Shown: positions 20,533 to 33,208, counted from the first letter of the stretch. The stretch is 64,000 nucleotides of DNA from Leucaena leucocephala (GCA_037074615.1 JAYWLJ010000063.1:682001-746000), one strand, 5' to 3'. Made by a program: numbers and translations. Notes: generated by a model not told the origin, from the letters alone.

Positions 20533-21098
20533 ATACTAACTAGGCCTGAGCAAAGTGCCCGCTACCCGGTGCACCCGCCCGGACCCGTAGTCAATTTGCC
20601 CGGTTTGAACTCGCCCAAATTAAGCCCGTAACGGGCGGGCTTAAATGGGCGGGCTACATGCATTATACGGGCGGGGCACGGGCACACCCTCGGGCTGCCC
20701 GTGCCCGCCCGTATATGTATATACATTTTTTTTATATTTTTTTTTATATTCCTTTTCCTTTACACTACATTATTTTCTTATTCCTTTTCCTTTCTCAGTT
20801 CCTCCTGCCGCATTCAGTATTGACTCCAGTCTCCATAAGCCCTAATTCTGCCTTTCACTCTTTCAGCGTTAGCAGCGGCTGCAGTACCCATTTGGTTTGG
20901 CGATTCCTTCCTCCACAGCGACAGCGGCTGCAGCCTTGAGCCTCCAGCTCCACCTGAGCTTCATTTCATCCTGTTCGAACAGAGCGAGCCAAACGATCGG
21001 AGCTCACACAGGCAGTCGGCAGTTAGTCAGTAGTCGCCGTTGGGAGCAAGCAAGAAGCAGCGGCAAGAAGGGCCTCCACTTGTTACCGTGGTCGCTCG

Positions 21099-21208
21099 CT
21101 CTCGGGTCTCCTCGGTGTCGCTCTCGGGTCTCCTCGGTGTCGCTCTCGGCTTTCCTCGGCGTAGCTCTCGGCTTTCCTCAGCGTCGCTCTCGGCTTTCCT
21201 CGGCGTCG
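21099..21208 (+). repeat. 22-bp tandem repeat, five units, in the hAT leader
   Basis: Five consecutive copies of a unit of the form CTCTCGGSTYTCCTCGGYGTCG. The first two are identical and the last three share CTTTCC. It lies in the presumed 5' untranslated region of the transposase transcript. Open frames crossing it on both strands are artefacts of the repeat. Confidence 0.85.
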
Positions 21209-21217
21209 CTCTCAGTG

Positions 21218-21301
21218 CTCTTGCCGCCACACCCTCTGTGTCTCTTGTAAGTTTTCCTGCTCTTGCCGCCACACCCTCTGTGTCTCTTGTAAGTTTTCCT
21301 G
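21218..21301 (+). repeat. 42-bp tandem duplication containing a splice donor
   Basis: Two exact 42-bp units, each starting CTCTTGCCGCC and each containing TTGTAAGTTTTCC. A partial third unit follows from 21302. Each unit supplies a good GTAAGT donor, and an acceptor (TTTTGAGCAG) ends at 21941 just before the transposase ATG. A 5' leader intron with alternative donors is therefore plausible. Confidence 0.75.
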
Positions 21302-21948
21302 CTCTTGCCGCGACGTCGACCCCATGGGAGGGAGACCGAAAAAGCTTCGTTGAGCTTTGACGGCGAAGGAACTCCTCTGTCATATGGAAAAGCTTTCCCC
21401 TCTCTCTGTATAAAATGCTGGCTCTGTTGGAATTGCTTAGCTTGGAGATCCGAACTTTTCTTGATTTGGAATTGCGTCGTCACCAACAACAAAAACATTG
21501 ATTTGGAATTTCTTGATAGTGTCATTGATGTTATATCTGTTGTTCCTTGCTTTATCGATTAGTATTGTTGGAATTGCTGTTGGAATTGCTCAGTTAGTAT
21601 TTTGGTCATCGGGCAGTGATTTGTTTAAGTGAACTCTGTTGCTGTTGGAATTGCTCAGTTAGTATTTTGGTCTACTATTGCTTCTGAATTGCTGTCGGTT
21701 GTAACAACATTAGGAGGTATATTTCTGTATTGCTTCTGTCTGTTTAACAAGATTATAGATATCTTTCTGTATTGCTTCTGTATCTTTTAATTTGGCATGC
21801 TGTATTGTTTCTGTTTCTGCCTGGTTTCACTTGACATTATGTATTACTTCTGTTTCTGTCTGGTTTCACTTGAAATTATGTATTGCTTCTGTTTCTGTAT
21901 GTTTTAATTTGAATCTGTCTGTATTGCTACTTTTGAGCAGGAAGGAAA

Positions 21949-24295
21949 ATGAGCTCGGAACAATCTCCAATCACAACAATGGAAGACGCTATTGAAGAGG
22001 TTAATGAAACTGAAACTGAAGGTACTGCCACCTCACCAAATAAGGAAGGGAAAGGTCAAGCACAAGCAAAGAAAAGAAGGAGGCAAACATCTGACGCATG
22101 GAAACATTTTACTAGGATGCCATTAAGTGAAACTAAAGGTAAACATCGGGCAAAGTGCAACTATTGTGGGGTAGATTACGCAAGTCATCCAACTTTGCAT
22201 GGGACAAACCAACTTTGGCGACATTTGGCAAGGTGCCCACAAAATCCAAATAAAGCAAACAGTCAGGCACAGAGTTTTTTCTCTAGTTCTGGTCAAACGC
22301 ACGTATTTAGTCAAGAGCGATGCAGAAAAGCACTTGCAAGATTCATCATTAAGGATGAGATGGCTTTTAAGACTGTGGAAGGGGAGGGTTTTCAAGAATT
22401 ATTGCAAGAGCTTCAACCTAGATTTCAAATCCCCTCACGATGGACAGTTGCTAGGGATTGCTACAAGTTGTATGTTGAAGAAGCAAAATGCTTGAGAAAG
22501 TATTTTAAACTATCTAAAGTTCGTGTCTCCCTTACTACAGATTGTTGGACTTCAGTTCAGAACTCAAACTATATGTGCTTGACTGCTCATTGGATTGATG
22601 ACGATTGGACTTTGCAGAAAAGAATTTTGAATTTTTGTGTCACTGAGAACCACAAAGGGGATACGATTGGCAAGCAAATTGATGATTGTTTGTTGAAGTG
22701 GCGCATTGACAAAGTCTTTACTATTACGGTTGACAATGCTTCTTCCAATGATACTGCAGTTGCTTGTTTGAGAAAGTGCTTAAGGAGTTGGAATGGTCTA
22801 GTTCTTGATGGAGAGTTCTTGCAAATGCGGTGTGCTGCTCACATACTAAATTTAGTTGTTTCTGAAGGATTAAAAGAGATGAACAAGTCCATTGAGCTCA
22901 TTCGGCATGCGATTAAATTTGTTAGATCATCTCCAGGAAGACAACGCATATTTAAAGAGTTGGTGAAAAAAGAGAGAATTGATTCGAAGAGCCTATTATG
23001 TTTGGATTGTCCTACTAGGTGGAATTCGACATACCTTATGTTGGACAGTGCAATTAAGTTCATCAAGGTCTTCACTAGGATGGAGGAATAAGATGCAGAT
23101 TATAAGGATTATTTCAGGAAGCAAGTTAAATTTGATTCAAGGCAACATGATGATTGGGGTTGGGGTGTTGATGTTGATGATACTGATGCTGATGCTGATG
23201 CCATTAATACAGCTACTGTCCTTGTAGTGCAACCTCCTACTGCATATGATTGGAGTGTTGCGAAGGAGTTTCTTGTGTTTTTGAAGTTGTTCTACTCCAT
23301 GACCCTAAAATTTTCTGGGTCAAATTATGTGACGACTAATGATTGTTTTCAGCATATAGTCGCCATTCAATCAAACATTTCCACAAGTATAGCTAGTTCC
23401 TATTCTCTGTTGGGTGACATGGCTAGAAGGATGCTAACCAAGTATGATAAGTATTGGGGGAATTTAGAGAAATTGAATCCACTTCTGGTTGTTGCAGTGA
23501 TACTAGACCCTCGATACAAGCTCACATATGTCAAAGTTGCTTTTGAAACAATTTTCCCTGATCTGACAAAGCGTGAAGCAAAGTTGAAGCAGATTATGGA
23601 TGTCTTGTATCGATTGCAGGATCAGTATGCAAGTAATTTTAATCTTTCTAACAAGGAAGCCTCTACATCTCAGTCTGAGCCATTATTAGAGCAAATCGAT
23701 GCCAATGCTTGTAGGGGGAATGTGATAGTTCCAGATGTTGACCTTGGAATGTCGTTATCTGCCATTGATCATACTTTTAAGAAGTTTTTAGCTAATGCCA
23801 AGATTGTGACTAAAAGGGTTGAACAACTTTCAGAGGTGGATGAATATCTTCAAGCTGATTTACTTGACTATTCTGAATCAAAATTTGACCTTCTGGCATG
23901 GTGGAAAGTGCATTCTTCTAAGTATAAAGTTCTAAGTCTGATCGCCCGCGATTTATTGGCTGCTCCAGTCTCTACAGTGTCTTCTGAATCAGCTTTTAGT
24001 ACTGGAGGTCGAGTCATCGATGCTTTTAGGAGCTCTTTATCCTCAAGCATGGCCGAGGGACTCATATGTGCTCAAAATTGGCTACGAATGACTCCCCCTA
24101 AATTGCAGGAGTTTGATGTTGATAATTTTGAGCAGTCAACAAGTCTTGTTGCAGGTAATTTCAATAGTATTTTAAACTTTTATTGTTCCATTTTTTTAAT
24201 TGTAGACTAATATACTTTTTAAAATTTGTTTTGTAGAGATAGAGGCAGCTCCGTCTACTACCATCACAAGTGAATCTGATGAAGATGATGCATGA
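21949..24295 (+). pseudogene. hAT transposase (BED finger, RICESLEEPER-like) with one in-frame stop
   Basis: The frame opens at ATG 21949, eight bases after an AG acceptor, and reads to a TAA at 23089-23091. It continues in the same frame from 23092 to 24154. A last small exon, 24237-24295, is joined by an intron starting GTAATTTC and ending TTTTGTAG, and closes with SESDEDDA and TGA. That makes 754 codons including the internal stop. Features in order: a basic KKRRRQ (residues 41-46); a BED zinc finger (C70, C73, H92, C96); TTDCWTS and TVDNASSND, which hold candidate catalytic Asp residues; and the C-terminal hAT dimerisation segment (LAWWKVHSSKY, SSESAFSTGGRVID). No frameshift was seen, so inactivation seems recent. 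Confidence 0.88.
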
Positions 24296-24664
24296 TCATA
24301 GTTCAATTAAGAATAATTATATTTTGTGTGCATTGTGGACTGTGTGGTTACAAATTTGTATTTATGATTATGTTTTCTTTTAAGATTTTATGATGAACAA
24401 TTATATCATTTGTGCACTGTTGTTTTATTCTGATTGTTATTAGAACTTTAATTAGTTTAAATAGGAAAAATTTTCACTTTTCGTAAACGGGCTGCCCATG
24501 CCCATTTGAGCCCAAACGGGCTCAGCCCAACCCGTTTATTACGGGCTTAAACGGGCTGAGGTACGGGCATGGGCTAGCCCGTGCCCATTTAACCTTTCAC
24601 AGGCGGGCTACGGGCTGACCATCGGGCCAGCCCAGCCCGCCCGTTGCACACCCCTAATACTAAC

Positions 24665-26314
24665 CCTATATTTAAATAGAAAGAAAATTATAGATTAATG
24701 AATGCCAAGAGAGAGGACTTTTAAAAATAATAATTTTTTTTATTATTTTAAAAAAATTGCTATCATAATACTCATTCCCCTCGAGTATAAAAGTAAAGAA
24801 GGACAACGTAATGATATCGATGTCCTATCCAAGTTACACGTTTTATATATTCTTTTGCCAACTGTCCAGGATCGTTTATGGATTTTATTCTATATTTTTA
24901 ACGTTATATTGATAAAATTTATTTTGATGTCAACACTCCGATAATTCGATTAAATAAAGTGTAAAAAAAAGAAGAAGCTATATCATTGCATTGATATTAA
25001 TAAAAAAATTATTCATAGAAACAAATCGAACAATCAATATATGTTATAAAAATATAATTTACAATATTGTTTTTAATCTGTTCATATTATTTTTATTGTC
25101 AAGCCTTTGTCTCATTATTAATTTTAAAAAAATTAAACTATAGAAAACTGTTATGAATTTTAGATCACATATAAATAACCCCTAATTTTTTATCAATGTA
25201 TGGATAATCTTCTAAATTTCAATCTTTAAGGGTTAATGCGTAAATATAAGAATTTGTGTCTGTGATAAACTTTTAAAGAGTATGGAAAGTAAGGAAATAC
25301 TCATATACTACTCTTTTAAAGTATCACCATTTACACTCTCACAAAGTAAAATGCACCGTTTTGGATCAATTGACATAGAAATCAGTAATTAAAAATATCT
25401 CTACATTCTGAGTGACAACACGTGGAGGCCTATCGATGGGCAGAATATAGCTTGCCACCCAATAAATAGATCTGTGCAATTTTTAGAAGCAAAATTACTG
25501 CAATTAAATAAAAAAAGTGAGAGTGGATTATAGGAATTTTATATTTATAAGACACAGTGATAATGATTCCAATTGGATGTCTGATTTCTTCCAGGGATTT
25601 AAAAGGGAGGAAAGGAAAAAAAATTAAAAAGGAATTTATAGAAATTAGAGAAATGAGATTAAAATTTTTTAATTATTTTTTTTCTTTTTTATTATATATC
25701 TTTTTCTATTAAAATTTTACAACTCTATTTTTTTATTTTTTTAAATTTAACTTATAAAATTTTTTTCTTCCCTCCTTTCTAAATCCTTAAGAACAAGGGG
25801 TAACATGTAACAGTCTTTTATAAAAATAGGACTAGAAATAGAATTGGGAGTAAAAATAAAATTAAACTAAAAATAAATTTTAAAATTTTATTTAATATAA
25901 TAAAAATAAATATGAAATTAATATATATTTTTTTATGACTTGGAGTAAAATTATCTATTTTTTTAAAAAAATTTAAAAAAAGATAAAGTTATTAAAAAAT
26001 TTATAACTTAGGATAAAATAATTTTAAATATTTTATTTATATTTTTATCATACTATTTTTTAATTTTTTTATAAAACTAAAATAGGTAAAAATATTAAAA
26101 TAAAAATAAAAATAATTTCTATTATACTAAATAAAAAAAATAAAAATTTTTACTTCTATTTTTATACCTTACTTTAACCTACCAAACATACCACGTAAGT
26201 TTAATTAAAAATCGCTTCCCCCATGTCATTTTCTCACCAAACGCAGGGGGGCGAGCATATCAAAGAGCCCATATTCGACTTTGTAATTGTTTTTTTTTCC
26301 TGATGCACTTCGAC
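24665..26314. other. AT-rich intergenic DNA, no gene seen
   Basis: Extremely AT-rich. About 25840-26185 shares long A/T blocks (AATATGAAATTAATATATA, TAGGATAAAATAATT) with 32630-33000, and both stretches end in a similar ACCTACNAAACATRCCA-like sequence. This suggests a dispersed AT-rich element whose left end I could not place. Confidence 0.45.
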
Positions 26315-26317
26315 TTT

Positions 26318-26877
26318 GGGTGTGTTTGGATTAGCTTTTGAAGAATAAATTCTGAGAAGAATAGATTCTGGAGAATAGATTTTGGGTAAAATAAATTTTG
26401 GGAAGAATAGATTTTAGGAATAAAGATGTTTGGATGATTAGTAGTAGAATCACTTTTTATATTGGTAAATTACTAAAAAGGGTATGATATGATTAAAAGT
26501 AAAAGAGATGAAAGATGATAGAGAAGAAAGAGGAGAGAGAAGAGAGTGGAGAGAGGAGAGAGGAGAGAGAAAAAGAGAGATAAGAGATGAGAGAGGAAAG
26601 AAAAAAAGAGAGATAAGAGATGAGAGAGGAGAGATAATAAAGAAAAGAGAGGAGAGAGGAGAGAGGGTGTAAGAAAAAGTAAGGGTATAATAGTAATTGG
26701 ATAATCCAAAACCTAGGTTTCAAAGAAAAAGCTATTTTCAGTAGCTTATTCAAAACCTAAATTTCAAACTGAAGTTTTATCTAAAATTAATTCTCAACAA
26801 AAATTATTGTTTGTTTGTGTAAAAAAATTTTAAAATAAAATTTTACCATAGAATCCATTCTCAGACCAAACAGGCAC
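26318..26877 (-). mobile_element. Tourist-like CT-rich MITE, copy B (inverted)
   Basis: A 560-bp element with ends GGGTGTGTTTGG and CCAAACAGGCAC, flanked by TTT on both sides. Relative to copies A and C it lies in the opposite orientation, so the core (about 26510-26665) is a GAGAGAGG purine run on the plus strand. The GGATAATCCAAAACCTAGG and AAAGCTATTTTCAGTAGC blocks match copies A and C. Confidence 0.8.
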
Positions 26878-26880
26878 TTT

Positions 26881-28517
26881 GTAATTATAAGTGGGAGGAA
26901 AGCGGCGCTGAGGGCTTTTTAAGTTTTTTAATTTAATCTTAACTTTTCAATTTTACAAATGTTAAAAAAGGTTAGAAATCAGTTTTTTGAAGTTGATGAA
27001 AACGACCCTGAAAGTCAAAAGTGAAAAATAGGTGTCAAAAGTTAAAAATGAAACCACCGCCATGACGCGGCCACCAACTACATTTATTTTTTCCGGGACC
27101 CCAAAATTTTTTTAACCTTACTTTAATTAGTTCATTATTTAAAAATTCAAATGACAATTTATAAATAAAAAATAAATATAACATATATTATTTTTTTAAA
27201 TTTAATTACTAAAACATATTATTCATTTAATTTTTTTAAAGAAAAATATTTTTGCCAACAAGAAAAACTAATTTCAAAAGTAAAAAATCAAACATCAACT
27301 AATTCAAAAGCACGCGCTAATCATATTCATCTGAGTTAGTATTGATAAGTAAATTTTTTTGATTAAGTAAAAAGATGACTATTGAATTTTAGAAAATTTT
27401 AAAATTATTTTTATTTATACAAATTGTTAATTGAGGAGTAGAACACTAAAAATAAATAGTAATAATACAAAAAAATTAGAGAGTGCTTTCGGGCCGGCGC
27501 AGCGATTGTGGAAGCATTTTGCCCGCCCAAAAACTATTTATTTTTCAAAATAAAAAAACTGGTCCTTTGTCTTTGATGATGAGTAATTAATTCAAGGCCA
27601 GAAAATGATGAGTAATTATTTAGTCTGAACTCTGAAATCGCACTCAACTATCAATTTTCAAAGAGGAAGGACAGCAGACTTTCATAGCATTTCTCGTCCC
27701 TTGCGTCTCACAAGAGTCCAGGTTTTAAGCTTCTCTTATCTAATTGTCACCCATTTCTGTAATAAGATTCTGCTGGTGAGCTACTCAACTTCTCCAATCC
27801 CATCTCCCTGCTTTACTTTGTTCGAGCGGTCTTTCTTACCTGATTATTCTTTGGAAAAATTGCTCCGCTATATTTTCCGTTCTATCATGCCTCCAGCTTT
27901 AGAATATTCCTGATTGGCTGATATATTTCCTTTCTATGGGCTAATTATGTTTTCCATGATTCTTCTGTTTTTTTTTTTGCCATCGTTTTCCATGATTCTT
28001 CTTAATCACATATATAAATATTAGAGCAGCCTTTCGAAACGCAAGTTTCAATATTTTTTTCGGGGATTGATTCATCGATATGTAATGTTTTGCCCTTTCG
28101 ATCCTTTGTGTTAACTCTACGGTTAACTTCTACTGCTCTATTTTTCGTGTTCTTTTGGATTTTTGCTATATAATTTTCCCGCCAATTAAATCTAGATTGG
28201 TTCAAGACACTGGAACTGGGATTTTGCTACTTTTGGCTTGTAAATTGCAATTTATTTATTTGTTTTTAAGATTGTAAGTGCGATGTGTTTGTCGGTCAAG
28301 CTAATAGCTGAACTTATGGTATTTCAACTCCTCCACCTTTTACTGTATGCTGTCACGATCTCTTTTTGACGAGTGAAAGATATTAAGGGAAGTTTCGGTA
28401 TTGCTTTAAAATCAATTCAGACGATCCAAGTCCTGCTTACTTTGTTTTCTAGATCTTATATCTATTTGTTTACTGGGATCTCCTTCTCTTTTATGATTTT
28501 TCAGTATTTTGCTAAAA
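26881..28517 (+). promoter_or_regulatory. upstream region and 5' leader of the O-acetylserine (thiol)lyase gene
   Basis: No gene lies in 26881-27660. A probable leader exon around 27650-27720 ends CAAGAGTCCAG before a GT. An acceptor (TTTTTCAG at 28497-28504) stands 13 bases before the ATG, implying a leader intron of about 0.8 kb, as is common in this family. No convincing TATA box was recognised. Confidence 0.4.
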
Positions 28518-31500
28518 ATGGCGCAAGAGACGACAACCATCGCAAAAGATGTCACTGAAGTAAGTCATAATCAGCTATATATATATATCCCCTTTTCTTT
28601 TCCCTGTCCACGTGCTGAATTATTATAGCTTTCAGTAATTGTAAACTCATTTTTGATATGTACAGTTGGTTGGAAAAACTCCTTTGGTATATCTCAACCA
28701 TATCGTAGATGGTTGTGTTGCCCGAATTGCTGCAAAGCTGGAGATGATGGAACCCTGCTCCAGTGTCAAAGACAGGTATATGGGTCTCTTTAATGATCTA
28801 TTTGGAAGAAAACTAGTAAAAATGCCATCTTACAAATTTTCCATTAATTCCTACTTAAAGGCTTATGTTCATGCCCATCTTAATATGCTCAAGTTGATAG
28901 TTTGTTTGGAAAATCTATTCACTTGATATCATGCAGTCTACAACTTTGAAATAGATGTTGCAGTATGGTAGGCCAAGGCTCTAATCTAATTCATGCAATA
29001 AAAGGTTTCTTGAAAGTTTCTGTTATTAGGATACATTTCTTTCCTTTGCTGCAGGATAGGATATAGCATGATTGCAGATGCTGAGGAGAAGGGACTCATT
29101 ACACCGGGTGAAGTTAGTTTTTGTTCTAGTTCTTGTCCTTATCTGGAATTCATGTTGTACATCTTGTTATGCCATACATCATATGTTTTGAAGCTTCCTT
29201 CCTACTTTCTCACCAATGAAACTGTTCTTCTTGTATAAATATTGTTCTTGCTGACATTTATATTATATTTCTTTTGAATTTTAAAAGTGAATGCAATTTA
29301 CTGATCAACTTAAAAATAAATCTGCTGGAAGTCTCTCTCTTCAACCTCAAATTAAACCAAACAACAGGATCCATTGCTGATTCTAGATTCATAAAATGGA
29401 ATTGATTTTACTGACAAGTTTGTTACTTGTGACAATTGCATGGAAATTTTGTATATCTAGTCAATAAAGTGAAGAACATTAGTGATAACTTCACGGAATT
29501 TAATGTCGACATTTAATGTTGCCTGTGTTGTAGAGTGTCCTGATTGAGCCTACCAGCGGTAACACTGGCATAGGTTTGGCATTCATGGCTGCAGCTAAGG
29601 GTTATAAACTTATTATAACCATGCCTTCTTCAATGAGTCTAGAAAGAAGAACAATTCTACTAGCTTTTGGAGCTGAGTTAGTTCTCACAGATCCAGCCAA
29701 GGGTATGAAAGGAGCTGTTCAGAAGGCAGAAGAAATACTGGCAAAGACTCCTAATGCTTATATGCTTCAGCAGTTTGAAAATCCTGCCAACCCAAAGGTA
29801 TTAACTTTGTCATGTGCATTTTTTGGGGAATGAATTGATCCAAAAAAATAATACAGTTATGCGCACGCACACACTCTTTCTTAGATCCATTATGAGACTA
29901 CTGGACCAGAGGTCTGGAAGGGCACTGGTGGGAAAGTCGATGCTCTTGTTTCTGGGATAGGGACAGGAGGGACAGTGACAGGTGCTGGGAGATATTTGAA
30001 AGAGAAGAATCCTGATGTCAAGGTGGGAATTCAATTTTCTGATTTGTGTTTTTTTGCTATATGAATATCTAGATGTGTTTTCTTTTTGTTAGCTTTTCCT
30101 TATTACTTTTTTTTTTTTATGTTAATTAGCTATATGGTGTTGAACCAGCTGAAAGTCCAGTGCTGACTGGGGGAAAACCTGGTGAGTCCTGATTTTCTCA
30201 TTATACTCTCTAATCATTTCATTCATGTAGATGCTTTGACAATTGCTTGTTGAGTCCAATAATGTGATCTGTATGATGTGGAAAGTGGAATATGTGAATC
30301 TCTTCTTGACTAGTAAACTTGGTTTCATATAGTGCTACAAAAATCTTATTTCCTCTTGAATTTAAGGTTAATTACTTAAATATAATTCATGCTATTCAAT
30401 TTAAACCTCTATTTGTACTATATAGAAGTTGTCTGCCTGGCTGAGAACTCATTGCTCTGAGACCTTAGAGCTTGGTAGGTGTTCTTTTATATGTCTCTGG
30501 GATTTCTGCTACCTTTGGGTTTCAGAGACTTTAGTTGCATCCCCCAAGCTGGGGGCACCAAAATAGCCTGTTGGTTGAACTTCTAGGTGTTCTTTTATCC
30601 ATCACTGGGATTTCTGCTGTCCCCAGGTTTCAAAGACTTTTGTTGCATCCCCCCAGCCAAAAATGATCGTGTCAATCGAATGTAATTTAGTGACTATTTC
30701 TAATATGTTTGCTAATGTTCCTGGTTTCATTCTCATAACTGAATGTGTTTGGAGGTCATAATGACACTTCAATCTCTTCCTTCTCCTCTATGCCCCTCTG
30801 CATCCTCCTGACAAAGTGTAAAATAGTTGTATTTGTTGCAGCATAGTTTACCTTCTATTTTTCTACGTAAGTTATTATGGCTGCCTTGATATTTACGGCA
30901 TACCTACCCACAATTGTGCATACCGTTCATTCTTCTGATTACTGTATGGCTGCTGATGTGTAAGGCCCACATAAGATCCAAGGACTTGGTGCTGGCTTCA
31001 TCCCTGGTGTTTTGGACGTTGGTTTGCTGGACGAAGTTATGCAAGTGAGACATTAAACATTTGATCCGTTTTATTAGTTTTAAATTAATTTTTATTCTAT
31101 TATCTCCCCCACTCAATCCCTACTTCATGAAAAAAAATAATTAATTAAAGATTTGATTTCATTAAAAAAAAGAAAGATCTGTACTTCCTTCTTCATCCTG
31201 GGGAGTTGGGAAGAAGGTAAAATAATTTGAATTTATATGCAGGAATATTGCTAAACAGGAGCTTAGATAAGTTGTCTTGGCTCTGGATGTGTCAGTTTGC
31301 CTCTTTAACCATTTTCCAAAAAAAAAAAGAGGAATAATGCCTTTTTCTTGTGGTTATCTTTCTCTTTATGAGTTTCTTACCCATTTCTTAAGTGCAAATC
31401 CACGTTTCATATGCTGATCACTTAATTTTGTCTGCCTTTGTAGATATCAAGTGAAGAAGCTATTGAAACTGCTAAACTTCTTGCATTAAAAGAAGGCTTA

Positions 31501-32291
31501 TTGGTAAGTTCTTTGGAAAGATACATCTCAAATATGATTTTCAGGTGTCCTTCCATTCTGTGTGTTCTGAAGTAGATAAAGAAAAATTGATTTTTTGTAG
31601 GTGGGTATATCATCAGGCGCCGCGGCCGCCGCCGCCTTGAAGATTGCCAAGAGGCCAGAAAATGCTGGAAAACTCATTGTTGTAAGTTTGTGGTTGGCTT
31701 ATATGATATCAGATGCTCCTCTGTGATTGCTGTTATAAGAAATGCTTTAGTTGCAATATCGATATGCTTATGTGGCACAGCAAGACCTCTATGATGAGCT
31801 TCTGGCATTAGCTAATTAAGATGCCATTTGCTTGTTATGATGTTATCAACCCAGTTGATGGCTTTGGTTAGAGCTTTATTGCTTGATAACTGCAAGGTGT
31901 AGATTGAGAAGTATTCATTTTCTATGCGCTTTTGATATTAATGATCTTACTGATTCTGGTTATGCAGCCTATGTTCCTGCTGTCATTGTTTTTCATTTAT
32001 TGGAATAGAATTTTTCATTTACACTTTTTGAATGATAGATGTATGCAGCCACTGGATCTTTAAATAAAGTGCTATTTTTTTTAATCAGATTCTCTAGTAG
32101 CTGTTCTGTAGTTGGCATTGGAAAAAAAAATCCATCTGTTAGTTTTCCAGATTTTTTGCCATATTGCAGCTTAATTTACTGATTGAAAACCTGTCCAGGC
32201 GGTGTTCCCAAGTTTTGGAGAGCGTTATCTCTCATCTGTGCTCTTTGAGTCTGTGAAGCGGGAAGCAGAGAACATGGCTGTTGAGCGCTGA
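28518..32291 (+). CDS. OASTL: O-acetylserine (thiol)lyase / cysteine synthase, cytosolic type (10 exons, 325 aa)
   Basis: PLP enzyme that makes cysteine from O-acetylserine and sulfide. Exons: 28518-28559, 28666-28775, 29055-29112, 29534-29797, 29885-30022, 30130-30181, 30965-31044, 31444-31503, 31601-31681, 32199-32291; phases join to 978 nt. The protein starts MAQETTTIAKDVTE with no transit peptide, and 325 aa is the usual cytosolic length. Key sites are SSVKDR with the PLP lysine K49, the TSGNTG loop (77-82), the GTGGT phosphate-binding loop (184-188) and the SSGA segment (272-275). Residues such as AFMAAAKGYKLIITMP and KGTGGK favour OAS-TL over beta-cyanoalanine synthase. Exon 9 encodes a run of six alanines in a GC-rich patch. 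AATAAA occurs near 32467. A broken partial copy lies downstream at 34315-35410. Confidence 0.95.
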
Positions 32292-33010
32292 GCTCAAGAA
32301 AAAGGTTTTATGATTCTTGCTGCTTGGATATGAGGAGGCCTACTGTTGGTTTACAAGTTATAAATGTCGCCCTTTAATTTTTTGTTTCTTGATGCTGGGA
32401 TTTGTAGGGTCAACTCTTGTTTGTCTTCGGCTGGGATGCTGTTGCGTGTAAATTTGCTACTGTTCAATAAATACCAACAGCATGTAGCTATGATAATCAA
32501 ACTCGCGCATATGGCTATATTTTATCATTGTTATGTTTCCAAGAAACTAGTTTTCTTTGCCTATCACGTCCTAGTTTATTTAAGGGCCGCAAGCTCCTTG
32601 GTCAATTATTAAGTTAGGATAGAATTAAGTTAGGATAGAAGAGTTTTTGATAAAAATAAAAATAAAAATAAAAATATTTTAAAAATTTGTTTAATAAGAT
32701 AAAAATAAGTATGAAATTAATATATATATTTTTTATAATTTTAGATAAAATAGTCTAAAATATTTTTTTTATAATTTAAGAAGGGTTAAAATTATTTAAC
32801 AATTTTATAATTAGGATAAAATTATTAAAAATTTTATTTTTATTTTTATTATTTAAATTCTTAATTTTTATAATATAATTAAAATGACTTAAAATATTTA
32901 AAATAGAAATAATTTTAATATATATTAAAATGACTTAAAATATTTAAAATAGAAATAATTTTAATATATATTAAAATGACTTACCTACTATACATGCCAT
33001 AATTGCAAGG
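32292..33010 (+). other. 3' untranslated region, then AT-rich repeat
   Basis: Up to about 32600 this is the likely 3' untranslated region (AATAAA near 32467). 32610-33000 is an AT-rich repeat related to 25840-26185. It contains a 15-bp near-tandem AAGTTAGGATAGAA and a tandem pair of about 46 bp beginning AAAATGACTTAAAATA (around 32881-32974). Confidence 0.5.
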
Positions 33011-33022
33011 GGTTTAAGAATT

Positions 33023-33208
33023 TTTTTTGTTGTCCACCCAGTTTACCGGAGTTTTGTCCCGATTATATCCGGATCTGACCCGTGTCACGTACCTGGCTAT
33101 GGTGGGTGAGGCTCTCAACAGGAATTTTCTGTGTACGCTAAGGCTCGAACTCGAGATCTCGCTTAAACGATACCGAGCCGCATACCACTCGGACTAACCC
33201 CTATTAGT
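33023..33208 (-). mobile_element. tRNA-derived SINE family 1, copy F
   Basis: Full length, minus orientation (poly(T) at the left), flanked by the perfect 12-bp duplication GGTTTAAGAATT (33011-33022 and 33209-33220). Box B reads GAGTTCGAGCC and box A is in GGTTAGTCCGAGTGGTATG. It lies between OASTL and its pseudogene copy. Confidence 0.88.

Larger units (their letters stand above)
20541..24656 (+). mobile_element. near-intact autonomous-type hAT DNA transposon
   Basis: A 4116-bp element flanked by a perfect 8-bp duplication ATACTAAC (20533-20540 and 24657-24664), the length expected for hAT. The left end is TAGGCCTGAGCAAAG and the right end, read inward, TAGGGGTGTGCAACGG, forming imperfect terminal inverted repeats. 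Both subterminal regions are packed with GGGC/GCCC words (20550-20720 and 24485-24650), probable transposase-binding arrays. Inside are a long repeat-rich leader, the transposase frame (21949-24295) and an AT-rich 3' end. The transposase carries one in-frame stop. Confidence 0.93.

Noticed and set aside
20897..21383. Overlapping open frames on both strands near 21.0-21.4 kb
   Set aside because: They span the 22-bp and 42-bp tandem repeats in the hAT leader; no domain, and several frames are open at once because of the repeat.
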